In this document: one piece after another, positions 1-8,440 of the stretch | Position numbering within the stretch: the first letter of the stretch is position 1 | Layout: each line of letters begins with the position of its first letter | NCBI GenBank assembly: GCA_934216505.1 | Contig: CAKQBW010000004.1 | Coordinates: 1-64,000, forward strand | Direction of reading: 5' to 3' | From: an uncultured Alphaproteobacteria bacterium | GTDB taxonomy: Bacteria; Pseudomonadota; Alphaproteobacteria; CAAHEQ01; UBA3637 | Length of the DNA stretch: 64,000 bases | Position numbers and translations under genes: made by a program | Notes under the pieces: model-generated | Database searches by the model: none | What the model was told of the DNA's origin: nothing | Seen by the model: the letters and a program-made list of their open reading frames with translations, nothing else

Positions 1-81
1 AGAGCCAATGCTCAACAAGATAATTAAGACGATGACCGCTATCATCTCTAACATCGTCCGACCCGTCTCTTTTGAACCCAT
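1..81 (-). CDS. Type IV pilin-like protein, 5' end only
   Basis: The first 27 codons of a minus-strand gene that runs off the left edge of the window. The translation starts MGSKETGRTMLEMIAV and continues hydrophobic. This matches the prepilin N-terminus: Gly at -1, a short charged leader, Glu at +5 of the mature protein, then a membrane helix. The +1 residue is Arg instead of the usual Phe or Met, as in the pilin at 18673. A GGAGGGGA ribosome binding site lies just before the ATG at 81. The rest of the protein cannot be seen, so pilus, pseudopilus and secretion roles cannot be told apart. Confidence 0.6.
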   Translation of the reverse strand, partial: MGSKETGRTMLEMIAVIVLIILLSIGS

Positions 82-201
82 CTTCCCCTCCAAAAAATTA
101 AATCTTAATCTCTTGTACCATATTTGAAATCAAATTACAAGTTTTTTTTATGAATTTTTTTCTTTGGGAAAAATGATAGGGAAAATAGAACGAAGAACAA
201 A

Positions 202-237
202 AAATATCCCCCCAAAAAAGCAGAGAACATTTGGGGG
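202..237 (-). terminator. Rho-independent terminator after pgsA
   Basis: An 8-bp stem (CCCCCAAA at 209-216 with TTTGGGGG at 230-237) closes a 13-nt loop and is followed on the minus strand by a T-rich run. It lies 24 bp beyond the pgsA stop and would end the uvrC-pgsA transcript. Confidence 0.7.
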
Positions 238-260
238 AAGACTTGATTTTAAGATTCCCT

Positions 261-896
261 TTAATCGTCCATATATTGACGACCTGATTTCCAATAATCA
301 TAGCCCGTCATAATAGTCAAGATAGCGGCCCCCCAAAATAGGAGGGTTCCTGTAAAGGTAAAAAAGCCGTTCAAAATACCTGAACTATCGCAAATCATCA
401 GCATCGGTAAAGCCACCATTTGACAGGCTGTTTTCCATTTTGCAAGTTTTGTTACAGGGCACCCGACACGAATTTCTGCCAAAAACTCCCGCAACCCTGA
501 AACTAAGATTTCCCGACACAGAATTACAACCGCAGGAATTACCATCAATCCCCCAAAGTCGTCTAATTTATGGCTCCAAGCCAACATGATTAAAACAGAG
601 CCCACCAATAATTTGTCTGCGATAGGGTCTAACACGCGACCAAATCGGGAAAGTTGATTCCAGTGGCGAGCCAAGTAGCCGTCCAGATAATCAGTAATTC
701 CCGCAATAGCAAACAAAACAACGCCAAACCAAGCCCACCCTGCGCCTTCAAAAAAGAAAGTCATGATAATCAAAGGAATAGCCCAAATGCGAACAATCGT
801 TAAAATGTTAGGGATGTTGATACTTTTTTTGGCTTGATGTAAAACAGGTTTTACTTTTGTTGCCAAAGATTTTTTGATTTTTTTCCCTTGTTTCAT
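261..896 (-). CDS. pgsA: CDP-diacylglycerol--glycerol-3-phosphate 3-phosphatidyltransferase
   Basis: Makes phosphatidylglycerol phosphate from CDP-diacylglycerol and glycerol 3-phosphate, the committed step of acidic phospholipid synthesis, at the inner membrane. The 211-residue product carries the CDP-alcohol phosphotransferase signature with D69, D72, G73, R77, G86, D90 and D94 in the expected spacing, and several hydrophobic helices. The ATG at 896 was chosen because a perfect AGGAGG lies 6 nt upstream; a longer reading frame to 935 has no such site. The N-terminus is unusually lysine-rich before the first helix. It follows uvrC by 23 nt on the same strand, so the two are probably co-transcribed. 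Pairing of uvrC with pgsA is common in proteobacteria. Confidence 0.93.
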   Translation of the reverse strand: MKQGKKIKKSLATKVKPVLHQAKKSINIPNILTIVRIWAIPLIIMTFFFEGAGWAWFGVVLFAIAGITDYLDGYLARHWNQLSRFGRVLDPIADKLLVGSVLIMLAWSHKLDDFGGLMVIPAVVILCREILVSGLREFLAEIRVGCPVTKLAKWKTACQMVALPMLMICDSSGILNGFFTFTGTLLFWGAAILTIMTGYDYWKSGRQYMDD

Positions 897-919
897 GATA
901 TCCTCCTTAGTTAGATATT

Positions 920-2728
920 CTATGTTATAGAACAATTATGGAAAAAAGTATAGACTTTTTTTGCAATTTTTTCATTTAATCCAGGAACCAGCCTCAATTG
1001 TTCTAAGCTGGCCCCCGAAATCGCCCGAACAGATCCAAAGTGCATCATCAGCATTTTTCGGCGCTTGGGGCCGATGTCTTCTATATCTTCCAACCTGTCA
1101 TGCATCAGGGCTTTTTCCCGCTTGAGACGATGCGTTCCTATTGCAAAGCGATGAGCTTCGTCCCGTAATTGTTGGAGTAAATGAATTAAATCCCCTTTAA
1201 AATCCAAATGAATCGGCGTATCAGGGGCAGTACTTAAATAAAAAGTTTCCAAGCCTTTGTCGTGTTGTCCAGCTCCTTTGGCCATCGCCAAAACCACCAA
1301 AGAAATATCCATTTCTTTTAAGACCTGTCTGACAGAAGACAGCTGCCCTTTGCCCCCGTCTAACAACAAAGCATCAGGCTGTGTGCGATCCGTCTTTCCC
1401 CGTTGAAGTCGTCTTTGTAAAACATACTTCATCATGCCAAAATCATTACCTGCCAAATCACTAGGGATATTATAGCGACGATAGAAATTTTTTAAAAATC
1501 CGTTCGGTCCCGCCGACACAATTGCCCCCACAGCGTTGGTGCCCTGTAAATGACTATTGTCAAAAATATCAATCCGATTTAAAGTTTTTACCCCCAAAAA
1601 TTGAGCCAATTCTTGCCATAACTTCCGTTTATGTTCTTGAGTATTCAAGGCGGCTTTGGCGGCTTGTTGGGCTTGAACTATCCATGTTTTTCGGGGCTCT
1701 TTAAAGGGAAAAGTCGCCAAACGAATCTTGTGGTGCGCTATTTCATACAGGGCTGATTCTAATCCTTCTTCCACTTTCCATGAAGTACAAATTTCATCAG
1801 GAGGAGGTACTTGCGTGTAGAGTTGTAAAATCAAAGACGAAAGCGTTTCATTTAAAGTATCGGGGATAATATCTTTAATGAAAAATTCCCTGTGGCCTGT
1901 CATGCGATTGGTGCGATGGAAAAAGACCTGAAGCGACAAAGTTCCCCCTTGTTCCGCATAGGCGATTGCATCTGTATCCACAGAGGGGACCATCTGACTG
2001 GTGCCTTGAATATGATTTAAAGCGGCAATTTTATCCCGCAACAAAGCCGCCTGTTCATACTTTTGTTCTTGGGAAAATTGAATCATTTGTTGTTGGAGGT
2101 TTTCCTGAAGGGCATAAGATTTTTTGTTCAAAAAATCCCGTGTTTGCGCCACTTGTTTTTGATATGCTTCCACGGAAATTTTTTGGCAACACGGCCCACT
2201 ACATCGTTTGATTTGATACATTAAACAAGGGCGTGTCCTGTGATTAAAATAAGTATTCGTACAGCTCCTTAGCCCAAACAATTTTTGTAATTCTATAAGG
2301 GTACGATTGACAGATTCTCCTGAATCAAAAGGGCCAAAGTAATCCATATTTGCCTGACGATTTCCCCGAAATTTAAACAAGCGTGGATATTTTTCTTTGG
2401 ACAGGGCAATGTATGGATAACTTTTATCATCTTTCAATAGGATATTATAGTAAGGGTGATATTGTTTAATCAGTTCGTTTTCCAATAAAAAGGCTTCTGT
2501 TTCCCCGGCTGTTTCAATCACAATAACATCTTTGACATGCGCCACCATTTCTTGGATACGTAGGGATAATTTTTCGGGGTGAGTGTAATTTGTCAAACGA
2601 TGAACTAAATCTTTGGCTTTCCCTACATATAAAACCTTACCGTTTTCATCCAGCATACGATAAACGCCCGCTTTGTGTGAAAAGGTTTTAATTTTTTCTT
2701 TGATAATTTCATGGCCCAATAAACGCAT
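920..2728 (-). CDS. uvrC: UvrABC excinuclease subunit C
   Basis: Makes the dual incisions of nucleotide excision repair after UvrA and UvrB have located damage. The 602-residue length is normal. An N-terminal GIY-YIG nuclease domain is visible (GVYRML near residue 20 and LYVGKAK near 35), followed by a UVR helical motif around 200-235, the central RNase H-like nuclease, and C-terminal helix-hairpin-helix repeats (DIGPKRR and LVPGLNEK). The ATG at 2728 has no Shine-Dalgarno sequence. Instead TTGACT, a 17-bp spacer and TAAAAT place the likely transcription start at or next to the ATG, so the mRNA may be leaderless. It is divergent from tyrS and leads the uvrC-pgsA unit. Confidence 0.96.
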   Translation of the reverse strand: MRLLGHEIIKEKIKTFSHKAGVYRMLDENGKVLYVGKAKDLVHRLTNYTHPEKLSLRIQEMVAHVKDVIVIETAGETEAFLLENELIKQYHPYYNILLKDDKSYPYIALSKEKYPRLFKFRGNRQANMDYFGPFDSGESVNRTLIELQKLFGLRSCTNTYFNHRTRPCLMYQIKRCSGPCCQKISVEAYQKQVAQTRDFLNKKSYALQENLQQQMIQFSQEQKYEQAALLRDKIAALNHIQGTSQMVPSVDTDAIAYAEQGGTLSLQVFFHRTNRMTGHREFFIKDIIPDTLNETLSSLILQLYTQVPPPDEICTSWKVEEGLESALYEIAHHKIRLATFPFKEPRKTWIVQAQQAAKAALNTQEHKRKLWQELAQFLGVKTLNRIDIFDNSHLQGTNAVGAIVSAGPNGFLKNFYRRYNIPSDLAGNDFGMMKYVLQRRLQRGKTDRTQPDALLLDGGKGQLSSVRQVLKEMDISLVVLAMAKGAGQHDKGLETFYLSTAPDTPIHLDFKGDLIHLLQQLRDEAHRFAIGTHRLKREKALMHDRLEDIEDIGPKRRKMLMMHFGSVRAISGASLEQLRLVPGLNEKIAKKVYTFFHNCSIT

Positions 2729-2734
2729 GTGCCT

Positions 2735-2763
2735 ATTTTATGTTTTCTTTTGGGGAAAGTCAA
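2735..2763 (-). promoter_or_regulatory. uvrC promoter, apparently leaderless
   Basis: On the minus strand TTGACT (2758-2763), a 17-bp spacer and TAAAAT (2735-2740) end 6 nt before the uvrC ATG at 2728. No ribosome binding site fits between. Confidence 0.6.
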
Positions 2764-2772
2764 GAAAAACAC

Positions 2773-2801
2773 TTGCTTTTTCGGTGCTTTTTTGATACAC
2801 T
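2773..2801 (+). promoter_or_regulatory. tyrS promoter
   Basis: TTGCTT (2773-2778), a 17-bp spacer and TACACT (2796-2801) lie 24 nt before the tyrS ATG. It is back to back with the uvrC promoter; the two -35 boxes are only 9 bp apart, so the promoters could interfere or share a regulator. Confidence 0.6.
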
Positions 2802-2825
2802 TTCAAAAAACGAAAGGATTTACAA

Positions 2826-4043
2826 ATGACAATGTCTATTGATGAACAAATGCGCATTTTGTTAAAAGGCGTGGAAAGTGGCAGTGAAATTTCTGAGATA
2901 AAAGAAAAACTCAAAAAAGCCACTGAACAAGGGCGTCCTTTAAAAATTAAACTGGGATTGGACCCATCGGCTCCTGACATTCACTTGGGACATGCTGTGG
3001 TGTTGCGTAAGATTCGGCAAATGCAAGATTTGGGGCATCAGGCTGTTTTGATTATCGGTGATTTTACGGGAATGATTGGTGATCCAACGGGGAAAAGCAA
3101 AACCCGCAAGCAACTGACGCCTGAACAAGTGGCGGAAAATGCCAAAACTTACACGGACCAAATTTTTAAAATTTTGGATAAAGAAAAAACAGAAGTCCTT
3201 TTTAATAGTTCTTGGTTTAATAAGATGAATTTTCGTGAAGTCATTGAACTGTGCGCCAAATCTACCGTTGCTCGCATTTTGGAACGTGATGACTTTCAAA
3301 AGCGTTATTTGGCCAAACAGCCGATTGCTCTGCATGAATTTTTCTATCCTTTGATGCAGGCCTATGATTCCGTGGTTGTTCATGCGGATATTGAATTGGG
3401 GGGGACGGACCAGATGTTCAATATCTTGATGGGGCGCAACATTCAAAAAGATTATGGGCAAGACCCTCAACTCACGCTTTTCATGCCTTTGTTGGAAGGG
3501 TTAGATGGTGTGGATAAAATGAGTAAGTCTTTGGGCAACTATGTGGGGGTCAATGAAACCGCCAATGTGATGTATGAAAAGGTGATGAAAGTCCCCGATT
3601 CTTTAATTGTGAAATACTTTAACCTATGTACGGATTTACACCCCGACCAAGTGGCTGAAATTCAAAATCGGCTGAACCATGGGGAAAATCCACGGGATAT
3701 TAAAATGGAATTGGCCCGTGAAATTACCCGTCTTTACCATGGTCAAGAGGCGATGGTAGCCGCCGAAGAACATTTTAAAACGGCTTTTCAACAAGGGGTG
3801 GTCCCTGATGATGCCCCTGTATTAAAAGTCTTGACAGGGGAAAATTGGGACAATGGTCAGGTTTTGTTGGAAACAATGATGCAATCGGGCAAGTTTAAAT
3901 CCAAAGGTGAATTGCGCCGTTTGTTTATGCAAGGGGCGGTCAAGGTCAATGATGAAAAACTGACGGATTTAAAATTGGCCCCTGCTTTGACTTCAGACAC
4001 CGTTGTTCAGGTGGGTAAAGGGTCTTTTTATAAGTTCCAATAA
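2826..4043 (+). CDS. tyrS: Tyrosyl-tRNA synthetase
   Basis: Charges tRNA-Tyr with tyrosine in the cytoplasm. The 405-residue protein has the class I signatures HLGH (residues 53-56) and KMSKS (near residue 230), the substrate-pocket sequence GGTDQM, and a C-terminal S4-like RNA-binding region ending in VQVGKGSFYKF. The HLGH form and the length fit the second bacterial TyrRS subfamily (TyrZ type) better than the E. coli TyrS type. AAAGGA lies 7 nt before the ATG at 2826; an in-frame ATG two codons later is possible but less well spaced. It is transcribed alone and ends in a strong terminator shared with convergent galE. Confidence 0.96.
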   Translation: MTMSIDEQMRILLKGVESGSEISEIKEKLKKATEQGRPLKIKLGLDPSAPDIHLGHAVVLRKIRQMQDLGHQAVLIIGDFTGMIGDPTGKSKTRKQLTPEQVAENAKTYTDQIFKILDKEKTEVLFNSSWFNKMNFREVIELCAKSTVARILERDDFQKRYLAKQPIALHEFFYPLMQAYDSVVVHADIELGGTDQMFNILMGRNIQKDYGQDPQLTLFMPLLEGLDGVDKMSKSLGNYVGVNETANVMYEKVMKVPDSLIVKYFNLCTDLHPDQVAEIQNRLNHGENPRDIKMELAREITRLYHGQEAMVAAEEHFKTAFQQGVVPDDAPVLKVLTGENWDNGQVLLETMMQSGKFKSKGELRRLFMQGAVKVNDEKLTDLKLAPALTSDTVVQVGKGSFYKFQ

Positions 4044-4061
4044 AGGAATCTTCAAGAAAAT

Positions 4062-4089
4062 AAAATCCCCGAAAAACGGGGATTTTTTT
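4062..4089 (+). terminator. Terminator between tyrS and galE
   Basis: An 8-bp stem (AATCCCCG at 4064-4071 with CGGGGATT at 4077-4084) with an AAAAA loop is followed by a T run. A-rich sequence on the other side suggests it also serves galE on the opposite strand, whose stop codon overlaps its end. Confidence 0.85.
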
Positions 4090-5110
4090 ATGCTTCCTCA
4101 TCATACCCATTTGGGTTTAATTTTTGCCAATGCCAAGCGTCTCGGCACATCTGAGCCAAAGTACGGGTGGCTTGCCAACCTAATTCTGTTTGGGCTTTGG
4201 AACTGTCGGCATAGCAAACGGCAATATCTCCCGCCCGCCGAGGCTGAATCCGATAAGGTATTTTTTGATGCGTTTCTTGTTCAAAGGCTTTGACAATATC
4301 CAACACCGAATACCCTTTCCCTGTCCCCAAATTATAGACCTTTAAGCCTTGTTTTTCCTGAATAACTTTCAGGGCTTTTACATGGCCCTGCGCCAAATCC
4401 ACGACATGAATGTAATCCCGTACTCCTGTCCCGTCAGGGGTATCATAGTCGTTGCCAAAAATGTTTAAATAGGGGATTTTCCCAATCGCCACTTGTGTGA
4501 TATAGGGCAATAAATTATTAGGTCGCCCGTTGGGATTTTCCCCAATTTTCCCACTGGCGTGCGCACCAATCGGATTAAAATAGCGCAACAAAACGATGTT
4601 CCAAGACTTATCCGCCTGAGATAAATCCATTAAAATCTGTTCAATCATGCTTTTGGTCCAACCATAAGGGTTAGTGCATTTTCCTTTGGGACAGGCTTCT
4701 GTAATGGGGATTTGTTTTGGGGTCCCATATACGGTGGCCGAGGAAGAAAAAATTAAATTTTTACAGTTGTGTTTTTGCATGATTTCCAATAAAGTCAAGG
4801 TGCCTGAGATATTGTTTTTATAGTACTGTAGCGGTTTTTGGACGGATTCTCCAACCGCTTTTAATCCCGCAAAATGAACGCAGCAATCAAACGCATGTTT
4901 ATTAAAAAGGGCGTCCAACGCTTGGGCATCTTGAATATCCACCTGATAAAAGGGGATGTCTTTGCCCGTTATTTCCTTTAATCGCTTTAACACATTTTTA
5001 TCGGCATTGATTAAATTATCCACGATAACGACTTCATGGCCCTGGGCGCAAAGTTCTACCACTGTGTGGGAACCAATAAAGCCCGCCCCGCCCGTTGCAA
5101 GTATTTTCAT
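4088..5110 (-). CDS. galE: UDP-glucose 4-epimerase
   Basis: Interconverts UDP-glucose and UDP-galactose for the Leloir pathway and surface glycans. The 340-residue product is a typical extended short-chain dehydrogenase: GGAGFIG NAD-binding loop at residues 7-13, S124 in the SSSATVYG strand, and the catalytic pair Y149-K153 in YGWTK. Overall length and C-terminal substrate region match bacterial GalE. AGGAGG lies just upstream of the ATG at 5110. No other sugar-nucleotide gene is adjacent. The GT10 transferase at 13464 is the only other glycan-related gene nearby, so a role in surface polysaccharide supply is possible but inferred. Confidence 0.94.
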   Translation of the reverse strand: MKILATGGAGFIGSHTVVELCAQGHEVVIVDNLINADKNVLKRLKEITGKDIPFYQVDIQDAQALDALFNKHAFDCCVHFAGLKAVGESVQKPLQYYKNNISGTLTLLEIMQKHNCKNLIFSSSATVYGTPKQIPITEACPKGKCTNPYGWTKSMIEQILMDLSQADKSWNIVLLRYFNPIGAHASGKIGENPNGRPNNLLPYITQVAIGKIPYLNIFGNDYDTPDGTGVRDYIHVVDLAQGHVKALKVIQEKQGLKVYNLGTGKGYSVLDIVKAFEQETHQKIPYRIQPRRAGDIAVCYADSSKAQTELGWQATRTLAQMCRDAWHWQKLNPNGYDEEA

Positions 5111-5219
5111 TTTTGCCTCCTCTTTTATAAAAGGATAGAGGATATTTTTTTAAAAGTCAAATGTATCGTATAAACGCCGAATGATAGCCTAAGTAAATTC
5201 CCTTGATAGGCGGAGGGGT

Positions 5220-5225
5220 ATTATA
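5220..5225 (-). promoter_or_regulatory. Possible -10 box upstream of galE
   Basis: The minus strand reads TATAAT 110 bp upstream of the galE start, in an AT-rich region. No convincing -35 hexamer lies 16-18 bp upstream, so the promoter is tentative. Apart from this, the tRNA, its terminator and the acpP promoter, nothing was seen in 5111-5661. Confidence 0.25.
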
Positions 5226-5313
5226 ACATAATTTATCCTGAAAGTAGAGGATTATTTTCCTGAACCTTCTTCTCTAAAATGAAAAATATCTAGGGAAGTG
5301 TCTAAAAAACAAC

Positions 5314-5345
5314 ACGAAAAAAAGCCCACTTCAGGGGGGCTTTTT
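5314..5345 (-). terminator. Terminator after tRNA-Val
   Basis: AAAAAGCCC (5319-5327) pairs with GGGCTTTTT (5337-5345) around a 9-nt loop. Read on the minus strand, it ends in a T run a few bases beyond the tRNA 3' end. Confidence 0.75.
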
Positions 5346-5350
5346 AAAAC

Positions 5351-5427
5351 TGGTGGACGTGGCAAGACTCGAACTTGCGACCTTTACGATGTCAACGTAA
5401 CGCTCTAACCACCTGAGCTACACGTCC
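5351..5427 (-). tRNA. tRNA-Val (anticodon GAC)
   Basis: On the minus strand a 77-nt cloverleaf is visible. The acceptor stem GGACGTG pairs with CACGTCC, the D arm reads TAGCTCAG, the anticodon loop TTGACAT gives GAC, the T arm contains GTTCGAGTC, and the 3' ACCA is encoded. It stands alone with its own terminator. Confidence 0.97.
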
Positions 5428-5548
5428 GAACAAACGGATGGATTATAACATATTCCCAAAGGTAAAGCAATCTTTTTTTTATAAATTATTTAAAATATGG
5501 AATTTTTCTTTTAAAATCAGGGACTTTTTAGAAAAATAAAAAAAAAAC

Positions 5549-5577
5549 TTGCAAGGCGTCTCATTTTGTGCTAAAGT
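5549..5577 (+). promoter_or_regulatory. acpP promoter
   Basis: TTGCAA (5549-5554), a 17-bp spacer and TAAAGT (5572-5577) lie 84 nt before the acpP start, leaving an AT-rich leader with an AAGGA ribosome binding site at its end. Confidence 0.55.
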
Positions 5578-5661
5578 GCTCGCGTTCGCCCTTTGAAAGG
5601 GTAAATGTTGAATTAAACAAGAACTTAAAGGCGAACCTTTAAGTGATAGAAAGGAAATAAA

Positions 5662-5898
5662 ATGACACAAACAGTTGCTGAACGTGTAAAAAAGATTATC
5701 GTGGAACACTTGGGTGTTGAAGCCGATAAAGTGCAAGACAAAGCCAGTTTCATTGATGATTTGGGTGCCGACAGCTTGGATACAGTGGAATTGGTTATGG
5801 CCTTTGAAGAAGAATTTGGCTGTTCTATTCCAGATGATGCTGCGGAGAAAATTCGCACGGTGAAAGATGCAGTTGACTTTATTGAAAAACAAGTTTAA
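5662..5898 (+). CDS. acpP: Acyl carrier protein
   Basis: Carries growing acyl chains on a phosphopantetheine arm during fatty acid and lipid A synthesis. The 78-residue acidic protein has the invariant DSL motif with the attachment serine at S38 and the four-helix pattern of the family. AAGGA lies 8 nt before the ATG. It is followed 91 nt later by fabF, the usual order in proteobacteria. The gap contains a possible hairpin (5914-5946) that could reduce read-through, so ACP may be made in excess over FabF. Confidence 0.97.
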   Translation: MTQTVAERVKKIIVEHLGVEADKVQDKASFIDDLGADSLDTVELVMAFEEEFGCSIPDDAAEKIRTVKDAVDFIEKQV

Positions 5899-5913
5899 TT
5901 GACAGTTTTTTCA

Positions 5914-5946
5914 TTTATCAAAGCGTTCCTGTTTCTTTTTGATAAA
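5914..5946 (+). other. Possible acpP-fabF intercistronic hairpin
   Basis: TTTATCAAA (5914-5922) and TTTGATAAA (5938-5946) can pair around a 15-nt loop just after acpP. No T run follows directly, so it looks more like a processing or attenuating hairpin than a terminator. Confidence 0.3.
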
Positions 5947-5989
5947 AAGGATTTGGGGCGCTTTTTTTGAGTTTTTGAAAGGGGTTTCT

Positions 5990-7234
5990 ATGCGACGGGT
6001 CGTTATTACAGGTGTGGGGGTTGTGTCTCCTTTGGGGGCTGGGGCTGATGTCAATTGGCAAAATTTGATTCATGGTAAATCAGGTATTAAAAAAATTTCC
6101 CATTTTGATTCAACGGGCTTGCCTGTCCAAATAGCGGGGGAGGTACCCATGGGGACCCAAGCGGGGCAGTTGAATTTGGAGGAAGTTGCCTCAATTAAAG
6201 AACAACGCCACTATGATAGAGCGGCTTTATTTGGTTTGGCGGCCGCCAAACAAGCCATAGAAGACAGCGGTTATTTACCCGAAACAGAAAAAGAAAAAAA
6301 TGCTTACGGTGTTTATTTTGGTTCAGGGCAAGGAGGTGTGGGGTGCTTTTGCGATGGTGTTTTGACCGTCAAAGAAAAAGGCCCAAGTCGTCTTTCACCT
6401 TTTTTCATTCCGTCTATTATGATAAATCAAATTGCGGGATTAATTTCCATTAAGTTTGGATTACAGGGTCCAAATCAAGCGGGTTCAACGGCTTGTGCTA
6501 CGGGGACGCATGCAGTGGGGGATGCGATGCGCTTGATTCAGGAAGGCTATGCTGATGTGATGTTGGCGGGCAGTTCAGAGGCACCTTTGGTTTATACGGC
6601 TTTGGCAGGGTTTGGGCAATTACGTGCCCTTTCCACAAAGAACGATACGCCCGAAAAAGCCTCTCGCCCTTGGGATAAAAATCGGGACGGTTTTGTGATG
6701 GGCGAAGGGGCCGGTGCTTTGGTTTTGGAAGAATATAAGCATGCCATCAAACGGGGGGCAAAAATTTATGCAGAAGTTGTGGGCTATGGCCTGTCTGGGG
6801 ATGCTCACCATATTACCGCTCCAGGGGGAACAGGGGCCGAACGCGCCATGAAAATGGCCCTGAAAAAAGCCCACTTAAAGCCGAAAGATATTGATTATAT
6901 CAATGCCCACGGGACCTCTACTCCAACGGGGGATATTGTGGAATTACGGGCGGTGAAAAAAGTGTTTCAAAATTGTCCTGTGGCTTTGTCTTCTACCAAG
7001 TCTATGACAGGCCACCTTTTGGGGGCGGCGGGGTCCGTTGAAGCTGTCTATTGTGTGTTGGCTCTACAGCATAATATGATGCCGCCCACAATCAATTTGG
7101 ACACCCCTGAAGAAGAAGCCCAAGGTGTGAATTTAGTTCCTCATCAGGCTCAATCAAAAGAATTACACTATGTCTTATCCAATTCTTTTGGATTTGCGGG
7201 AACAAATGCGTGTTTGATTTTCAAAAAGGTTTAA
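5990..7234 (+). CDS. fabF: 3-oxoacyl-[ACP] synthase II
   Basis: Condenses malonyl-ACP with acyl-ACP to extend fatty acids. The 414-residue protein has the KAS II triad: the active-site cysteine C169 in STACATGTH, a histidine in INAHGTSTPTGD, and a second histidine in STKSMTGHLLGAAG. The ATG at 5990 has GAAAGGGG 5 nt upstream and gives the standard MRRVVITG start; an in-frame TTG at 5939 would add an unconserved extension and was not used. It follows acpP and is separated from mltG by a single base, so acpP-fabF-mltG form one operon. Confidence 0.96.
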   Translation: MRRVVITGVGVVSPLGAGADVNWQNLIHGKSGIKKISHFDSTGLPVQIAGEVPMGTQAGQLNLEEVASIKEQRHYDRAALFGLAAAKQAIEDSGYLPETEKEKNAYGVYFGSGQGGVGCFCDGVLTVKEKGPSRLSPFFIPSIMINQIAGLISIKFGLQGPNQAGSTACATGTHAVGDAMRLIQEGYADVMLAGSSEAPLVYTALAGFGQLRALSTKNDTPEKASRPWDKNRDGFVMGEGAGALVLEEYKHAIKRGAKIYAEVVGYGLSGDAHHITAPGGTGAERAMKMALKKAHLKPKDIDYINAHGTSTPTGDIVELRAVKKVFQNCPVALSSTKSMTGHLLGAAGSVEAVYCVLALQHNMMPPTINLDTPEEEAQGVNLVPHQAQSKELHYVLSNSFGFAGTNACLIFKKV

Positions 7235-7235
7235 G

Positions 7236-8264
7236 ATGCGCCATCGGGTCTTTTTGTACTTTATTCTTTTGTTCTTTTTTGTTTCGCTGATTGGGGGCAG
7301 TGTTTTATCCACCTATACGCAATTTGTGGCGGAAGGCCCTTTGGAAGAAAGGACAGAAGTCCTGATTGAAAATGGACAATCGTTGCGCCAAATTGCGCAC
7401 CATTTGTATGCGCAAGGAATTATTGCCAGCCCCACTGTGTTTGAAATAGGCGTGCGGGCGACAGGCAAAGGAACGCGCATCAAAGCAGGGGAGTATTCCA
7501 TTCCCCGTCATGCCAGTATGAAAATGGTGGCCACTCTTTTTATCAATGGTGAAACCTATGTGCGTCGCTTGGTGATACCTGAAGGGCTGACCTCTAAGCA
7601 GGTCGTGGCCTCTATGGAGGGGATGCGGGGGCTGATTGGAACTGTCAGTCAAATCCCAAAAAACGGGACTTTATTACCCGATACCTATCATTATTCGTAT
7701 GGGGATACAAAAGAAGGCATGATTGAACGCATGAAAAAGGCAATGGAACAAACGGTGCAAGAATTATGGGAAAAACGGGATCCCAGTATTTCCTTAAAGA
7801 CCCCCAAAGAGGCGATTGTGATGGCGTCCATTGTTGAAAAAGAAACCGCCAAAGATGCAGAAAGGGCACATATCGCTTCTGTTTTTTATAATCGGATGAA
7901 AAAGGGGATTCGTTTACAATCGGATCCGACTGTTATTTTTGCGGCCACGAATGGAGAGGTGGAAAATAAAAAAACAGTTTCTTATAAGGATTTAAAAACA
8001 AATCACCCCTATAATACTTATGTGATTTACGGATTGCCTGTGGGACCTATTTCTAACCCAGGGCGGGCTTCCCTTGAGGCGGTACTACACCCCGATAAAA
8101 CAGATGATATTTATTTTGTGGCCGATGGAAGGGGGGGGCATACTTTCACCAAAACTTACCCTGAACATCAAAAAAACGTGAAAAAGTGGCGGCAATATGT
8201 ACGGGGTCAGAAAAAAATAAAAAAAGACTCTCGGACCATTCAGTCCTCCTCTAAAAAAAATTAG
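7236..8264 (+). CDS. mltG: Endolytic murein transglycosylase
   Basis: Cleaves nascent peptidoglycan strands inside the chain and is thought to set glycan length. The 342-residue protein has one N-terminal membrane helix (about residues 5-25), a LysM-like region (LIENGQSLRQIAHHLYAQGI) and the YceG catalytic domain with the conserved glutamate in SIVEKETA, plus the family sequences LPDTY, LQSDPTV and GLPVGPISNPG. The start lies one base after the fabF stop, with AAAAAGG upstream. fabF next to mltG is a known bacterial arrangement. The Lys/Ser-rich tail after residue 320 is not conserved. Confidence 0.94.
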   Translation: MRHRVFLYFILLFFFVSLIGGSVLSTYTQFVAEGPLEERTEVLIENGQSLRQIAHHLYAQGIIASPTVFEIGVRATGKGTRIKAGEYSIPRHASMKMVATLFINGETYVRRLVIPEGLTSKQVVASMEGMRGLIGTVSQIPKNGTLLPDTYHYSYGDTKEGMIERMKKAMEQTVQELWEKRDPSISLKTPKEAIVMASIVEKETAKDAERAHIASVFYNRMKKGIRLQSDPTVIFAATNGEVENKKTVSYKDLKTNHPYNTYVIYGLPVGPISNPGRASLEAVLHPDKTDDIYFVADGRGGHTFTKTYPEHQKNVKKWRQYVRGQKKIKKDSRTIQSSSKKN

Positions 8265-8376
8265 GTTTTCCCGCTGGGAAAAATAAAAAAAGACAGAAAA
8301 AATTTTTCCATAAAATTGTTTTTTCCAAAAGGAAATGAGGACAGGATGTTTTTCTTGTGGGAATTTTTAAAATTTC

Positions 8377-8405
8377 TTGATTTTTTTGACATTTTATTGT
8401 ATGCT
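8377..8405 (+). promoter_or_regulatory. Promoter of the Fe-S scaffold / GGGtGRT operon
   Basis: TTGATT (8377-8382), a 17-bp spacer and TATGCT (8400-8405) lie 35 nt before the ATG at 8441. Confidence 0.55.
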
Positions 8406-8440
8406 CTGTCCGTTTAATGTTTTTTAAGAAAGGAAAAAAT

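Noticed and set aside
2940..3470. A 176-codon minus-strand frame inside tyrS
   Set aside because: It lies wholly antisense to a clear tyrS, with no ribosome binding site and no recognisable domain; it is a shadow of tyrS codon bias.
8269..8290. Hairpin TTTTCCC/GGGAAAA after mltG, considered as a terminator
   Set aside because: It is followed by A-rich and not T-rich sequence on the plus strand, and no minus-strand gene ends there.
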